NCBI RefSeq assembly: GCF_032670585.1
Contig: NZ_JAVQHL010000001.1
Coordinates: 1,178,001 to 1,242,000 of the forward strand
From: Ostreiculturibacter nitratireducens
GTDB taxonomy: Bacteria > Pseudomonadota > Alphaproteobacteria > Rhodobacterales > Rhodobacteraceae
Direction of reading: 5' to 3'
DNA length: 64,000 bases
The position numbers were made by a program, and so were the translations under genes. Under the pieces are notes generated by a model. The model searched no databases and was not told where the DNA came from. It was given only the letters and a program-made list of their open reading frames with translations. Below, piece after piece: positions 1-9,934 of the stretch. Position 1 is the first letter of the stretch. The number at the start of each line of letters is the position of its first letter.

Positions 1-1
1 G

Positions 2-1636
<1,635 letters not shown>

Positions 1637-1723
1637 ACCGGCGCCGCGCAAGCTGCGCCGCAGCAATTGACAGCGCCCCCCCTCTTCGCCACAACCTTCT
1701 GGACGGCGAAAAGGGAGCTAGTG

Positions 1724-2419
1724 ATGAAGAAAGTCTACACCTCGGCGGCCGCGGCCCTTGAGGGTCTCCTGCATGACGGCATGTTCATTGCCGCCGGCGG
1801 TTTCGGCCTATGCGGCATCCCCGAAAACCTGATCGCGGCGATCCGCGATGCCGGTGTGAAGAACCTGACCATCGCCTCAAACAACGCCGGCGTGGATGAT
1901 TTCGGCCTCGGAGTTCTTCTCCAGACCCGCCAGGTGAAGAAGATGATCTCCTCTTACGTGGGCGAAAACGCGGAGTTCATGCGCCAGTATCTTTCCGGGG
2001 AACTCGAACTCGAATTCAACCCGCAGGGAACGCTCGCCGAACGGATGCGCGCGGGCGGCGCGGGGATCCCCGGCTTCTACACCAAGACCGGCGTCGGAAC
2101 CGTGATCGCCGATGGCAAGGAGCATAAGGAGTTCGACGGCGAGACCTACATCCTCGAACGTGGAATCGTCGCCGACCTGTCGATCGTCAAGGCCTGGAAG
2201 GCCGATCCCTCGGGCAACCTCGTCTTCCGCAAGACCGCGCGGAACTTCAACGTTCCGGCGGCGACTTGCGGCAAGATCTGCGTGGCCGAGGTGGAGGAAA
2301 TCGTCCCGATGGGCAGCCTCGACGGCGACCAGATCCACCTGCCGGGCATCTACGTGCACCGGCTGATCGAGGGCCAGCACGAGAAACGGGTCGAACAGCG
2401 CACCGTGCGCGCCGCGTAG
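1724..2419 (+). CDS. scoA: Succinyl-CoA:3-ketoacid CoA-transferase subunit A
   Basis: Alpha subunit of the two-subunit CoA-transferase that moves CoA from succinyl-CoA to acetoacetate, feeding ketone bodies and PHB breakdown products into acetyl-CoA. The 231-residue product matches the usual length. The CoA-transferase family I motif GGFGLCGIPENLI is at residues 22-34, and the conserved stretch RMRAGGAGIPGFYTKTGVGT follows mid-protein. The start is the ATG at 1724, preceded by AGGGAG at 1712-1717; an in-frame ATG at 1667 would add an unrelated leader. It is followed 12 bases later by a small gene and then scoB, all in one direction and so probably one operon. Confidence 0.96.
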   Translation: MKKVYTSAAAALEGLLHDGMFIAAGGFGLCGIPENLIAAIRDAGVKNLTIASNNAGVDDFGLGVLLQTRQVKKMISSYVGENAEFMRQYLSGELELEFNPQGTLAERMRAGGAGIPGFYTKTGVGTVIADGKEHKEFDGETYILERGIVADLSIVKAWKADPSGNLVFRKTARNFNVPAATCGKICVAEVEEIVPMGSLDGDQIHLPGIYVHRLIEGQHEKRVEQRTVRAA

Positions 2420-2431
2420 GAGGGCCGGAGG

Positions 2432-2686
2432 ATGGACTACGAAGAAATCGAGGCCGACCGCCAGGCGAACGAGAAGCGTCGCCAGCAGGTTCCCGTCGAC
2501 ATGTCCGAATGGATCACTGCGGCCGAGCGGGTCGTTCACAAGCACTTCACCCTGACCGACCAGACGGCGCGCAACGCGCTCGTCGTGCAGCTCGCCACCG
2601 CCATGATGCTCGAATACCGGCTTGGCGAGGTCGATGCCTCGCTGGACCATATCCGCCGGTCGATCGAAAACCCGAACTGGAGATAA
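2432..2686 (+). CDS. Small conserved-looking protein inside the sco operon, function unknown
   Basis: An 84-residue soluble protein lying between scoA and scoB. The start ATG at 2432 has a strong GGAGG-type site just upstream (within 2418-2430), and only 3 bases separate its stop from scoB, so translation as part of the operon is well supported. The protein is charged at the N-terminus (about 25 residues rich in E, K, R and Q) and then predicted mainly helical; there are no cysteines, signal peptide or membrane segment. I do not recognise the family. Its position suggests it may assist the CoA-transferase or mark a clade-specific operon, but nothing in the sequence gives a function. Confidence 0.85.
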   Translation: MDYEEIEADRQANEKRRQQVPVDMSEWITAAERVVHKHFTLTDQTARNALVVQLATAMMLEYRLGEVDASLDHIRRSIENPNWR

Positions 2687-2689
2687 CAG

Positions 2690-3316
<627 letters not shown>

Positions 3317-3391
3317 TCGCGCCGCCTGAATTGTTTCGATTGCCGGGACAAAACCATAATCCTGCCGGAATTCGCTGTTAGTCGGCGGGTC

Positions 3392-4399
3392 ATGACGATG
3401 AGCGGCACCGATCCGATGGCAACGCGCCCCGCCTCCCGGCGGTGGCGCGACCGCGCGCTGCTTCTGGGCCTGGTGGCTCTGGTTGCCGTTGGCCTCGCGG
3501 GGCTTGCCGCTGCCACCGGCTGGCGCGAGACGCTGGCACAGCTCTCCCGCCTCGGCCCGCTCCAGATCGCGATCCTCCTGGCGCTTTCCCTCGTCAACTA
3601 CCTGTTCCGCGCGCTGCGCTGGCACCTCTTCGCGCGCCGCCTCGGTCTTCCGACCACGCTTGCGCGCGACGCGCTGCACTTCCTCGGGGGCTTTGCGATG
3701 AGCGTGACCCCCGGCCGTGTGGGAGAGCTCGTCCGCATGCGCTGGCTGCGCCGCGAAACCGGCTGGAGCTTCGAGCGAACCGCACCGCTCGTCCTTGTGG
3801 ACCGTGCTTCCGACCTCGCGGCGATGGCACTGATCCTCGGCGGCGCGGTCATGCTTTCGGCGACCGGAATTGCCGGCGCCGTCCCGGTGACGCTCCTGGC
3901 GCTGGCGGCGGCCTTCGTCGCCACGCGGCCCTCGCTTCTCGATGCGCTCGCCACCCGTGCGCATCGCATTACCGGCCTCTGGCCGCGCCTATTCGCGCGC
4001 CTCCGCCGGGCCGCGAAGTCGCTGGCGAAGTTCTCGCACCCCTCTGCGCTCGCCTTCGCCGCATTCCTCGGGGTCCTGGGCTGGGCGGCCGAAGCCTACG
4101 CCTTCCACCTGCTGCTCGCCTGGATGGGGGCCGACATCGGCGCCGCCAAGGCCGCCGCGATCTTCATCTTCGCCACCCTCGCGGGCGGCCTGACGGGCGC
4201 ACCCGGTGGCGTCGGCGGGGCCGAAGCCGCGATGGTCGCGCTTCTCACACTCGACGGCGTGCCGCTCGACGCGTCCGTCGCCGCTACCGCCGTCATTCGA
4301 CTCACAACGCTCTGGTTCGCGATCGGGATCGGGCTTGCCCTCTTCCCCATCGCCGAACGTCATTCCCTCAAGGCACGGAATGCTCTGGAAAACCGCTGA
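3392..4399 (+). CDS. Flippase-like integral membrane protein (LPG_synthase_TM / UPF0104 family)
   Basis: A 335-residue polytopic membrane protein with about seven or eight hydrophobic segments. It has the hallmark of the AglD/UPF0104 transmembrane family: GGFAMSVTPGRVGELVR at about residues 103-119, followed by a second Gly-rich membrane segment (TGAPGGVGGAEAAMVALL). In lysylphosphatidylglycerol synthases this domain flips a lipid. The protein lacks the soluble aminoacyltransferase domain of MprF, so a stand-alone translocation role is plausible. Its 3' end overlaps the start of the DprE1-like oxidase by 20 bases, which ties it to lipid-linked sugar synthesis. I infer, but cannot show, that it translocates the polyprenyl-phosphate sugar. 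The ATG at 3398 is an alternative start. Confidence 0.85.
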   Translation: MTMSGTDPMATRPASRRWRDRALLLGLVALVAVGLAGLAAATGWRETLAQLSRLGPLQIAILLALSLVNYLFRALRWHLFARRLGLPTTLARDALHFLGGFAMSVTPGRVGELVRMRWLRRETGWSFERTAPLVLVDRASDLAAMALILGGAVMLSATGIAGAVPVTLLALAAAFVATRPSLLDALATRAHRITGLWPRLFARLRRAAKSLAKFSHPSALAFAAFLGVLGWAAEAYAFHLLLAWMGADIGAAKAAAIFIFATLAGGLTGAPGGVGGAEAAMVALLTLDGVPLDASVAATAVIRLTTLWFAIGIGLALFPIAERHSLKARNALENR

Positions 4400-5690
4400 T
4401 TACACCGGCTGGGGCCGCGCGCTGCAAGCGACTGGCGATCTCGCTCGCCCCGAACGCCAATCCGCGCTCACGTCGCTTGCCGGCGAAGGTCCGGCCTTCG
4501 GCATGCGCCGCAGTTATGGCGACGCGGCGCTCAACTCGGGCGGCAAGGCGATCGACATGTCGCGCCTCGACCGAATTCTCGGTTTCGATCCCGCTACCGG
4601 GATCCTCGAGGCCGAGGCCGGCGCCCGCATCGGCGAGATCGCCGCGGCCTTCGCGCCGAGGGGTTGGCTCCCCCCCGTCATGCCCGGCACCGGATTCGCC
4701 ACGATTGGCGGCTGCTTCGCCCAGGACGTGCACGGAAAGAACCATCATCACGCCGGCAGCTTCTGCCAGCACGTTGCAGAAATCGAACTTGTCCAGGGCG
4801 GAAAGCGCCGGAAAATCACGCCAGAGAAGAACAAATCACTCTTCCGGGCAACGTCAGGCGGATTGGGACAAACCGGCGTGATCGCGTCGGCGAAACTCCG
4901 GATGATGCCCTGCAAGAGCGACATGATCCTCGTCACCGAACGCCGGGTAGAGGACTGGGACGAGCACATCGCAGCGCTGGATGCCTCGACCGCGACCTAT
5001 ACCGTGGGCTGGATCGACGCGACGGCGACGGGGGCGAAGCTTGGCCGCGGCATCCTTGAAGAGGGTGAAACCGGCAAGGGCCTCGTGAAGAAGCGCGGCA
5101 AGGCCCGCAAGGTCCCATTCGACGCGCCGGGCTTCGCGCTGTCGGCGCCCGTGGTCCGCGCCTTCAACGCGCTCTACTACGCCCGCGTGCCGGCCTCTGG
5201 CCGCACCGTCGTGAAGCCGATCACCGATTTCTTCTTCCCGCTCGACAAGATCCACGACTGGAACCGGCTGTACGGCAAGCGTGGCTTCCACCAGTTCCAG
5301 TGCGTCGTCCCGCTGGCATCGGCCCCCGCGCTGAAGGAAATGCTGGCGCTGATCGCGACCTCGGGCCGGGCCTCGCCGCTCGCGGTCCTGAAACGTATGG
5401 GTGAGGGCCGCGCGGGCCACCTCTCCTTCCCGATGGAGGGCTACACGCTGGCGGTCGACTTTCCGAACCGCCCGGCCGCGGCGCCGATGATCGCGCGGCT
5501 GAACGACATGGCTGCCGACGCAGGTGGACGCGTCTATTTCGCCAAGGACAGCCTTTGCGACGCGCGCCTGATCCCGGGGATGTATCCGGAGCTTGCCGAC
5601 TGGCAGGCCGAGGTCGCCAAGGCCGACCCGGAGGGCAAACTCGCCACCGACCTCGTCCGGCGGCTCAAGCTGAGGGAGCCTCGGGCATGA
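4380..5690 (+). CDS. FAD-dependent oxidase, DprE1-like (polyprenylphosphoryl-ribose 2-oxidase family)
   Basis: A 436-residue flavoprotein of the FAD_binding_4/ALO class. The N-terminal PP-loop region contains MRRSYGDAALNSGG and GTGFATIGGCFAQDVHGKNHHHAGSF; the HGKNHHxAGSF block closely resembles the segment around the active site of mycobacterial DprE1, which oxidises the 2-OH of decaprenylphosphoryl-ribose. FRATSGGLGQTGVI follows, as in the family. The start ATG at 4380 lies inside the preceding membrane-protein gene (20-base overlap), and the stop overlaps the next gene as ATGA, so the three are translationally coupled. Coupling to a DprE2-like reductase and a nearby UbiA-type transferase strongly supports a DprE1-type role, though the true substrate is untested. 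Confidence 0.9.
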   Translation: MLWKTADYTGWGRALQATGDLARPERQSALTSLAGEGPAFGMRRSYGDAALNSGGKAIDMSRLDRILGFDPATGILEAEAGARIGEIAAAFAPRGWLPPVMPGTGFATIGGCFAQDVHGKNHHHAGSFCQHVAEIELVQGGKRRKITPEKNKSLFRATSGGLGQTGVIASAKLRMMPCKSDMILVTERRVEDWDEHIAALDASTATYTVGWIDATATGAKLGRGILEEGETGKGLVKKRGKARKVPFDAPGFALSAPVVRAFNALYYARVPASGRTVVKPITDFFFPLDKIHDWNRLYGKRGFHQFQCVVPLASAPALKEMLALIATSGRASPLAVLKRMGEGRAGHLSFPMEGYTLAVDFPNRPAAAPMIARLNDMAADAGGRVYFAKDSLCDARLIPGMYPELADWQAEVAKADPEGKLATDLVRRLKLREPRA

Positions 5691-6424
5691 AGGAAACCTG
5701 GATCATCCTTGGCGCCAGCTCCGCGATGGCGCGCGCGCTGGCGCGGCAGCTTTCCGAAGAGGGCGCGGCGGTCCTCCTTGCGGGGCGCGACATGGCAGAC
5801 CTGGAGGCCACGGCAGCCGACTGCCGCAACCGCGGCGCCCTTCTGGCCGAGGCGGTCGCGTTTGACGCCCGCGAACCCAAGGGCTTCGAAGCGATCATCG
5901 CCCGGATGGAAGCCGAGGAGGGCACGCTCAACGCCGCCGTTTTCGCCGGCTCCATGCCCGCGCAGGACAAGATCGACGAGGACCCGTCCCTGATCGCGGG
6001 CCTCGTCGAAGACAATTTCGTTGGGCCCGCCCGCTTCCTGCAGATGCTTGCGCCGCTCATCGAGGCGCGCGGCGGCGGAACTGTCGTTGGCGTCGGCTCC
6101 GTGGCGGGCGACCGCGGGCGGATCGGAAATTACGTCTATGGCGCCGCGAAGGCCGCCTTCCACACCTACCTCTCTGGGCTCCGGAACCGCCTTACGCGCG
6201 CGGGCGGCCACGTGGTGACGGTGAAGCCGGGCTTCGTCGACACCGCGATGACCTGGGGGCTGCCGGGCCTGTTCCTCGTCGCCCCCCCGGAAGCGGTGGC
6301 GGAGGACATCCTGAAGGCGGTGCGGAAGAAGCGGAACGTGATCTACACGCCCTTCTTCTGGCGTTACATCATGCTGATCATCCGGCACATCCCCGAACCG
6401 ATCTTCAAGAAGATGAAGATCTGA
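5687..6424 (+). CDS. SDR-family reductase, DprE2-like
   Basis: A 245-residue short-chain dehydrogenase/reductase. The nucleotide-binding start WIILGASSAMARALARQL (residues 5-22) replaces the classical TGxxxGxG with GASSxMA, as seen in DprE2-type proteins. The catalytic Tyr151 and Lys155 are visible in YGAAK, with the Ser in VGVGSVAGDRG. The C-terminus carries a short hydrophobic and basic segment. The start overlaps the DprE1-like stop by four bases (ATGA). In mycobacteria DprE2 reduces the 2-keto intermediate made by DprE1 to give decaprenylphosphoryl-D-arabinose; the coupling here implies the same two-step epimerisation. About 55 bases after its stop the convergent HAD-UbiA gene ends. Confidence 0.9.
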   Translation: MKETWIILGASSAMARALARQLSEEGAAVLLAGRDMADLEATAADCRNRGALLAEAVAFDAREPKGFEAIIARMEAEEGTLNAAVFAGSMPAQDKIDEDPSLIAGLVEDNFVGPARFLQMLAPLIEARGGGTVVGVGSVAGDRGRIGNYVYGAAKAAFHTYLSGLRNRLTRAGGHVVTVKPGFVDTAMTWGLPGLFLVAPPEAVAEDILKAVRKKRNVIYTPFFWRYIMLIIRHIPEPIFKKMKI

Positions 6425-6478
6425 CGGAGCGCATCGGTACGAACTGACAGGGCGAAGAAACGTGGACCCCTCCGGGTC

Positions 6479-7912
6479 TCACCCGCCGAACCACTGCGCC
6501 CAGAGGCCCGCCGCCCAGAACATCAGGCTGAGCGTGATCATCAGGAGGCCGATCCCGAGCTTGTCCTTCATCGCGAAGACGATGGGGTCGTAGTCCTGCT
6601 TGCCCCACCAGCCCAGAAGCACCATCCGGACGAGCCACAGCCCCATCGGGATCATCGCGACCCACGTGAGCCAGGTCGTCGGATAAAGCTCCCGCCCCTG
6701 CTCGGAGACCGAGTAGAGGAAGAAGATGAGGAGCGCGCCAAAGGTTCCAAGGCCGGCGACGTTCAGAAGGTCTCCACGATCGCCCCGACCATAGCCGCGT
6801 CCGGGCAATTTGTCGTCCGTGGTGGCGAGCGTAAGTTCCGTCAGCCGCTTCACGCAGCCCAAGGCGATGAACACCGGGAATATGAAGATCAGCATGTAGA
6901 TCGAAACGTCGACCTGCCCGGCAGCCGCGCCCGCCACGACGCGGATCGTGTAGAGCCCGGCCAGCGTCGCGATATCCACCCACCTGAGCCGCTTCAGCCT
7001 GAGCGAATAGGCGAGCGAGGTGATCATGTAGAGGATCACGATGCCCAGGAAACCGACGTTCAACGAAGCTGCTATGCCCAGGGCCGCGATGGCCAGCGCG
7101 ACGAAGGTGAACATCCCCGACTGGATCGGCACCACGCCGCTGGCGAAGGGGCGGTTGCTTTTCGTCGGGTGCAGGCGATCCGCCTCGAGGTCGAGGAGAT
7201 CGTTGACGATGTAGATGGACGAAGCCGCGGCCGAAAAGGCCACGATCCCCCACAGGATCGGCACCAGCGTCGCCATGTCGAACCTGTGGGCCGCGATCAG
7301 CGGCAGGACGAGAAGGCCGTTCTTGACCCACTGGTGCGGCCGAAGCGCCTTTGCTAGGCCGCGCCAGTTCGTTCCACCGGCGTAATGCACCACATTCTGC
7401 CCGCGCGCCGCAAGTTGCTGCGCCTCGCGCGAACGCCCCAGCACGATCGCGTTTTCCGCCTGTTCCCAAACAGGCAGGTCCGCCCGCGCGTCGCCCGCGT
7501 AGTCGAATCCGCGCACTCCGTAGGTTTCGACGAGGGCTTCGGCCTTTTGCGGGCCTTTCATGTTCGTCTCGCCGTCGGACGCCAGGACAGACTTCGAAAG
7601 CCCGTAGTCGGCCGCAAGGCGGGAGACGAGGCTTTCGTCCGAGGCCGAGGCCAGAACGACCTCGCGGCCAGCCATGCGGCTGTGCAGGGCGAGCTCGGCA
7701 ATCTCGGGGTTCACCGGCAGGAGTTCGGTGCGCAGCGGCGCGATGCGGGCGAGTTCCGCCTTGAGCCGGGCGGGATGCCGGAAATGCCGGAACGACGCCA
7801 GCAGCGTCGCAACAGGCGCGCGCCCAAGCCCCGCCCAGAAGCATTCCATCAGCATGTCCGTTCTCAGGAACGTGCCGTCAACGTCCAGCACGAGAGGCTT
7901 CACGTCCGACAT
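6479..7912 (-). CDS. HAD phosphatase-UbiA prenyltransferase fusion (polyprenyl-phosphate phosphoribosyltransferase-like)
   Basis: A 477-residue fusion. Residues 1 to about 185 form a HAD-like domain: DVDGT with nucleophile Asp10, VLASASDESLVSRLAADYG (motif II) and GDARADLPVW (motif IV). From about residue 195 it is a polytopic UbiA-family enzyme with the Mg-binding motif N237-D-L-L-D-L-E-A-D followed by RLHPTKSNRPFASG, as in mycobacterial Rv3806c, which makes decaprenylphosphoryl-5-phosphoribose. The HAD half could remove the 5-phosphate, a step done by a separate protein in mycobacteria. The start at 7912 is preceded by GGGTGAGG; an upstream in-frame start would add 20 unrelated residues. 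The homologous nodulation gene product NoeC of Azorhizobium is needed for D-arabinosylation of Nod factor. Confidence 0.88.
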   Translation of the reverse strand: MSDVKPLVLDVDGTFLRTDMLMECFWAGLGRAPVATLLASFRHFRHPARLKAELARIAPLRTELLPVNPEIAELALHSRMAGREVVLASASDESLVSRLAADYGLSKSVLASDGETNMKGPQKAEALVETYGVRGFDYAGDARADLPVWEQAENAIVLGRSREAQQLAARGQNVVHYAGGTNWRGLAKALRPHQWVKNGLLVLPLIAAHRFDMATLVPILWGIVAFSAAASSIYIVNDLLDLEADRLHPTKSNRPFASGVVPIQSGMFTFVALAIAALGIAASLNVGFLGIVILYMITSLAYSLRLKRLRWVDIATLAGLYTIRVVAGAAAGQVDVSIYMLIFIFPVFIALGCVKRLTELTLATTDDKLPGRGYGRGDRGDLLNVAGLGTFGALLIFFLYSVSEQGRELYPTTWLTWVAMIPMGLWLVRMVLLGWWGKQDYDPIVFAMKDKLGIGLLMITLSLMFWAAGLWAQWFGG

Positions 7913-7914
7913 CC

Positions 7915-8769
7915 TCACCCTTTCACGGCGAAGACACAGCCGTCCGTGACAAGCTCCGGAGGCGTAAGGCACAGCCCCCGCGCCACCGTCCAGGCCGCCA
8001 GCACCTTTGGCACGTAGCCCCGCGTCTCGGCATAGGGCGGCACGCCACCGTTAGACTTCACGGAGTTCTCGCCCGCGTTGTAGGCGGCAAGCACCATCAG
8101 AGGATCGCGGTCGAACTCCTTCATCAGCCAGTTCAGGTAGGCGACACCGCCTCGAATGTTCTGCGCCGGGTCGGTGCTGTCGGAAACGCCAAAGCGCTTC
8201 GCCGTGGCCGGAATGAGCTGCATGAGGCCGACGGCCCCGGCCGAGGAAACCGCTTCCGAGCGGCCCGCGCTTTCGATGCCGATCACCGCGACGACGAGCG
8301 CGGGGGAAACCTCTGTGCCGATCGTGGCCCTCAGGATTTCGGTGCCATACCTGGAGGCGATATCCTGCAGCGACTGCAGCCTTGGGGCTCGGACGGCAGT
8401 GCCGTCGGGACCCTGAGCCAGAGCCGCAAGCGCCTTCGTGAATCTTCCGTTCCGGTCCCCGAGCGCCGGAGAGACCGCGTTCCAGTACCAGTCATAGTCC
8501 GAAGGGCCGCTCGGGCCGTCAGGCAGGAGACCGGGCGCAACGCCGCCCCGAGGTATCGGGTTCTCCGGTGGCGGCATGACCGCGGCCAGCATCCTCGCCT
8601 GCTCTTCGGGATCGATCTGCACGGTAATCCGCTTGCCGCCCGACGGTTTGGAAACTCCTATGCGCTTAAAAGTGAAATCCGGGTAGGGCTGGGGGCCTTC
8701 TTCAGCACCCGCAGGCACCGCCACAAGGGCAGTGCAAAGGACCGTTATCAGACCGAATCTCCGCGTCAT
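7915..8769 (-). CDS. Lytic transglycosylase (SLT domain) with signal peptide
   Basis: A 284-residue periplasmic murein hydrolase. A signal peptide occupies residues 1-22 (RRFGLITVLCTALVAVPAGA). The C-terminal half is a GEWL/SLT domain: catalytic Glu166 in GIESAGRSEAV, then SAGAVGLMQLIPATAKRFG and LAAYNAGENSV. Such enzymes cleave peptidoglycan to allow assembly of envelope-spanning machines, which fits the adjacent Tad pilus locus on the other strand. The start chosen is the ATG at 8769; an ATG at 8793 has no ribosome-binding site and would spoil the signal peptide. It stops 2 bases before the HAD-UbiA start, so the two are probably co-transcribed. Confidence 0.92.
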   Translation of the reverse strand: MTRRFGLITVLCTALVAVPAGAEEGPQPYPDFTFKRIGVSKPSGGKRITVQIDPEEQARMLAAVMPPPENPIPRGGVAPGLLPDGPSGPSDYDWYWNAVSPALGDRNGRFTKALAALAQGPDGTAVRAPRLQSLQDIASRYGTEILRATIGTEVSPALVVAVIGIESAGRSEAVSSAGAVGLMQLIPATAKRFGVSDSTDPAQNIRGGVAYLNWLMKEFDRDPLMVLAAYNAGENSVKSNGGVPPYAETRGYVPKVLAAWTVARGLCLTPPELVTDGCVFAVKG

Positions 8770-9124
8770 CAGGCGCGTCTCGCCCCACTCCATTGATATC
8801 TATTCAATAGTCTTCTCGCAAAACTGGGAAAGTTGTGCCAGACAAACCGCCCCTCGGCCCGGTTTTGCCTGCAAACAAAGGCGATTCGGCAACAGTCGGC
8901 GAGCCCAAGACAACCTAGGCGGGTATTTTTTCGTATTTACTTCAAGGGCTTGAAAGGGTATCAAACAGGCACTTGAACCCCCCCTGAAAAAACCCCTACC
9001 GTGTCAAAATCCTGCCACGATTGAGCGGCCATAGTTGCCCATGCCGCGACGGCAATGGGCCTTACAGAGTGAGCCCAACGACCGGTGCGGATGGCAAGTA
9101 GTGCGAAGCGATGGAGATAGAGAT
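8770..9124. other. Intergenic region between the transglycosylase and flp genes
   Basis: About 355 bases separating divergent genes, less GC-rich than its surroundings and with A/T runs (for example around 8928-8940) and a C-run then A-run near 8977-8995. It should hold the promoters for the minus-strand transglycosylase/HAD-UbiA pair and for the first pilin gene. I looked for sigma-70, sigma-54 and CtrA-like sites and found none convincing. No supported ORF or RNA gene was seen. Confidence 0.5.
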
Positions 9125-9316
9125 ATGAAACTGTTCAAGTTTGTCGGTAAGTTCCGCAAAGAAGAAGACGGCGCTGTGACCGTTGACTGGGTCGTTCTCA
9201 CGGCTGCCGTGATCGCCCTCGGCGTGATCGCCCTGACCGCGGTTCGCGGTGGCGTTCAAATCCTCAGCGGCAAGATCAGCTCGGCGCTGTCCAGCCGCAA
9301 CCCGGACTCCCCGTGA
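9125..9316 (+). CDS. Flp-type pilin, copy 1
   Basis: A 63-residue prepilin of the Tad pilus. It has a short basic leader (MKLFKFVGKFRKEEDG), a likely class III processing site after Gly16, and a hydrophobic helix (WVVLTAAVIALGVIALTAV), then a small polar tail. The residues after the putative cleavage site are AVTVDW, whereas classical Flp pilins have a Glu-Tyr pair at +5/+6; here it is Asp-Trp. Start ATG 9125 follows GGAG at about 9114-9117. It is followed at once by a strong terminator, so it is probably a highly expressed monocistronic pilin transcript, and a second pilin gene of the same design follows. Confidence 0.85.
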   Translation: MKLFKFVGKFRKEEDGAVTVDWVVLTAAVIALGVIALTAVRGGVQILSGKISSALSSRNPDSP

Positions 9317-9343
9317 TCTGACGCGCGTCTCGCGCGAAAGCTG

Positions 9344-9381
9344 CGAAGGCCGTGCTACCTGCACGGCCTTCGTCGTTTTTT
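9344..9381 (+). terminator. Rho-independent terminator after pilin 1
   Basis: Perfect 12-base stem (CGAAGGCCGTGC at 9344-9355 pairing with 9361-9372), five-base loop TACCT, then a run of six T at 9376-9381. It lies 27 bases after the pilin 1 stop. Confidence 0.92.
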
Positions 9382-9490
9382 GACAGCCGACCTTCACGGA
9401 AAACCCCTTGTCTTGCCGTACTTCCGACATGATCCGATGCGACCTTGTTCCAAGCGGACCCATAAAGGAAATGGCTTCGAGGTGTCTGGT

Positions 9491-9670
9491 ATGATCAAGC
9501 GGATCAAACTCTTTCGTCGTTCGGAAGACGGGGCGGTTACGGCCGACTGGGTCCTGCTGACAGCAGCGATCGTAGGTCTTTCGTTCCCGCTCGTCGCCAT
9601 GATCAAGGGCGGGCAGGACATCCTCGCCGGAAAGATCCACACGTCGCTCTCCACCAGGGAAATTGAGTGA
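9491..9670 (+). CDS. Flp-type pilin, copy 2
   Basis: A 59-residue prepilin paralogous to the gene 175 bases upstream. It has a basic leader MIKRIKLFRRSEDG, a processing site after Gly14, the same AVTADW start of the mature protein, and a hydrophobic helix (VLLTAAIVGLSFPLVAMI) with GGQDILAGKI, matching the GGVQILSGKI of copy 1. Start ATG 9491 is preceded by GAGGTG at about 9480. The in-frame upstream extension to 9380 has no pilin character and was not used. Having its own upstream terminator suggests the two pilins may be expressed at different levels; which one is the major pilin cannot be told from sequence. Confidence 0.82.
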   Translation: MIKRIKLFRRSEDGAVTADWVLLTAAIVGLSFPLVAMIKGGQDILAGKIHTSLSTREIE

Positions 9671-9934
9671 TCGCAACGACGATCGGGCGCCCGGCTGGCC
9701 GCGGCGCCCATTGACGTGCCCGGCCGGCTCCTTTAACCCCTAGCCGTTCGCGTCCGGCAGCGCGTTTTTTGCCATTTCGGCGGCTGACTGTTCCGACATT
9801 GTGCAAATTCCGCCGCTGCGGCGCGGTTTGACCAAGATAATGCCGCAATCTCACGGACAATTGTAGAGACTTCGGCAGCAAATGGATGTTGGCGTCGGGC
9901 GAAACCCGACCCCGAGCGGTTGAAAGGAAACGTC

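Noticed and set aside
9685..9709. Hairpin GGGCGCC/GGCGCCC after pilin 2
   Set aside because: No T run follows and short GC arms of this size arise often by chance here; not strong enough to call a terminator.
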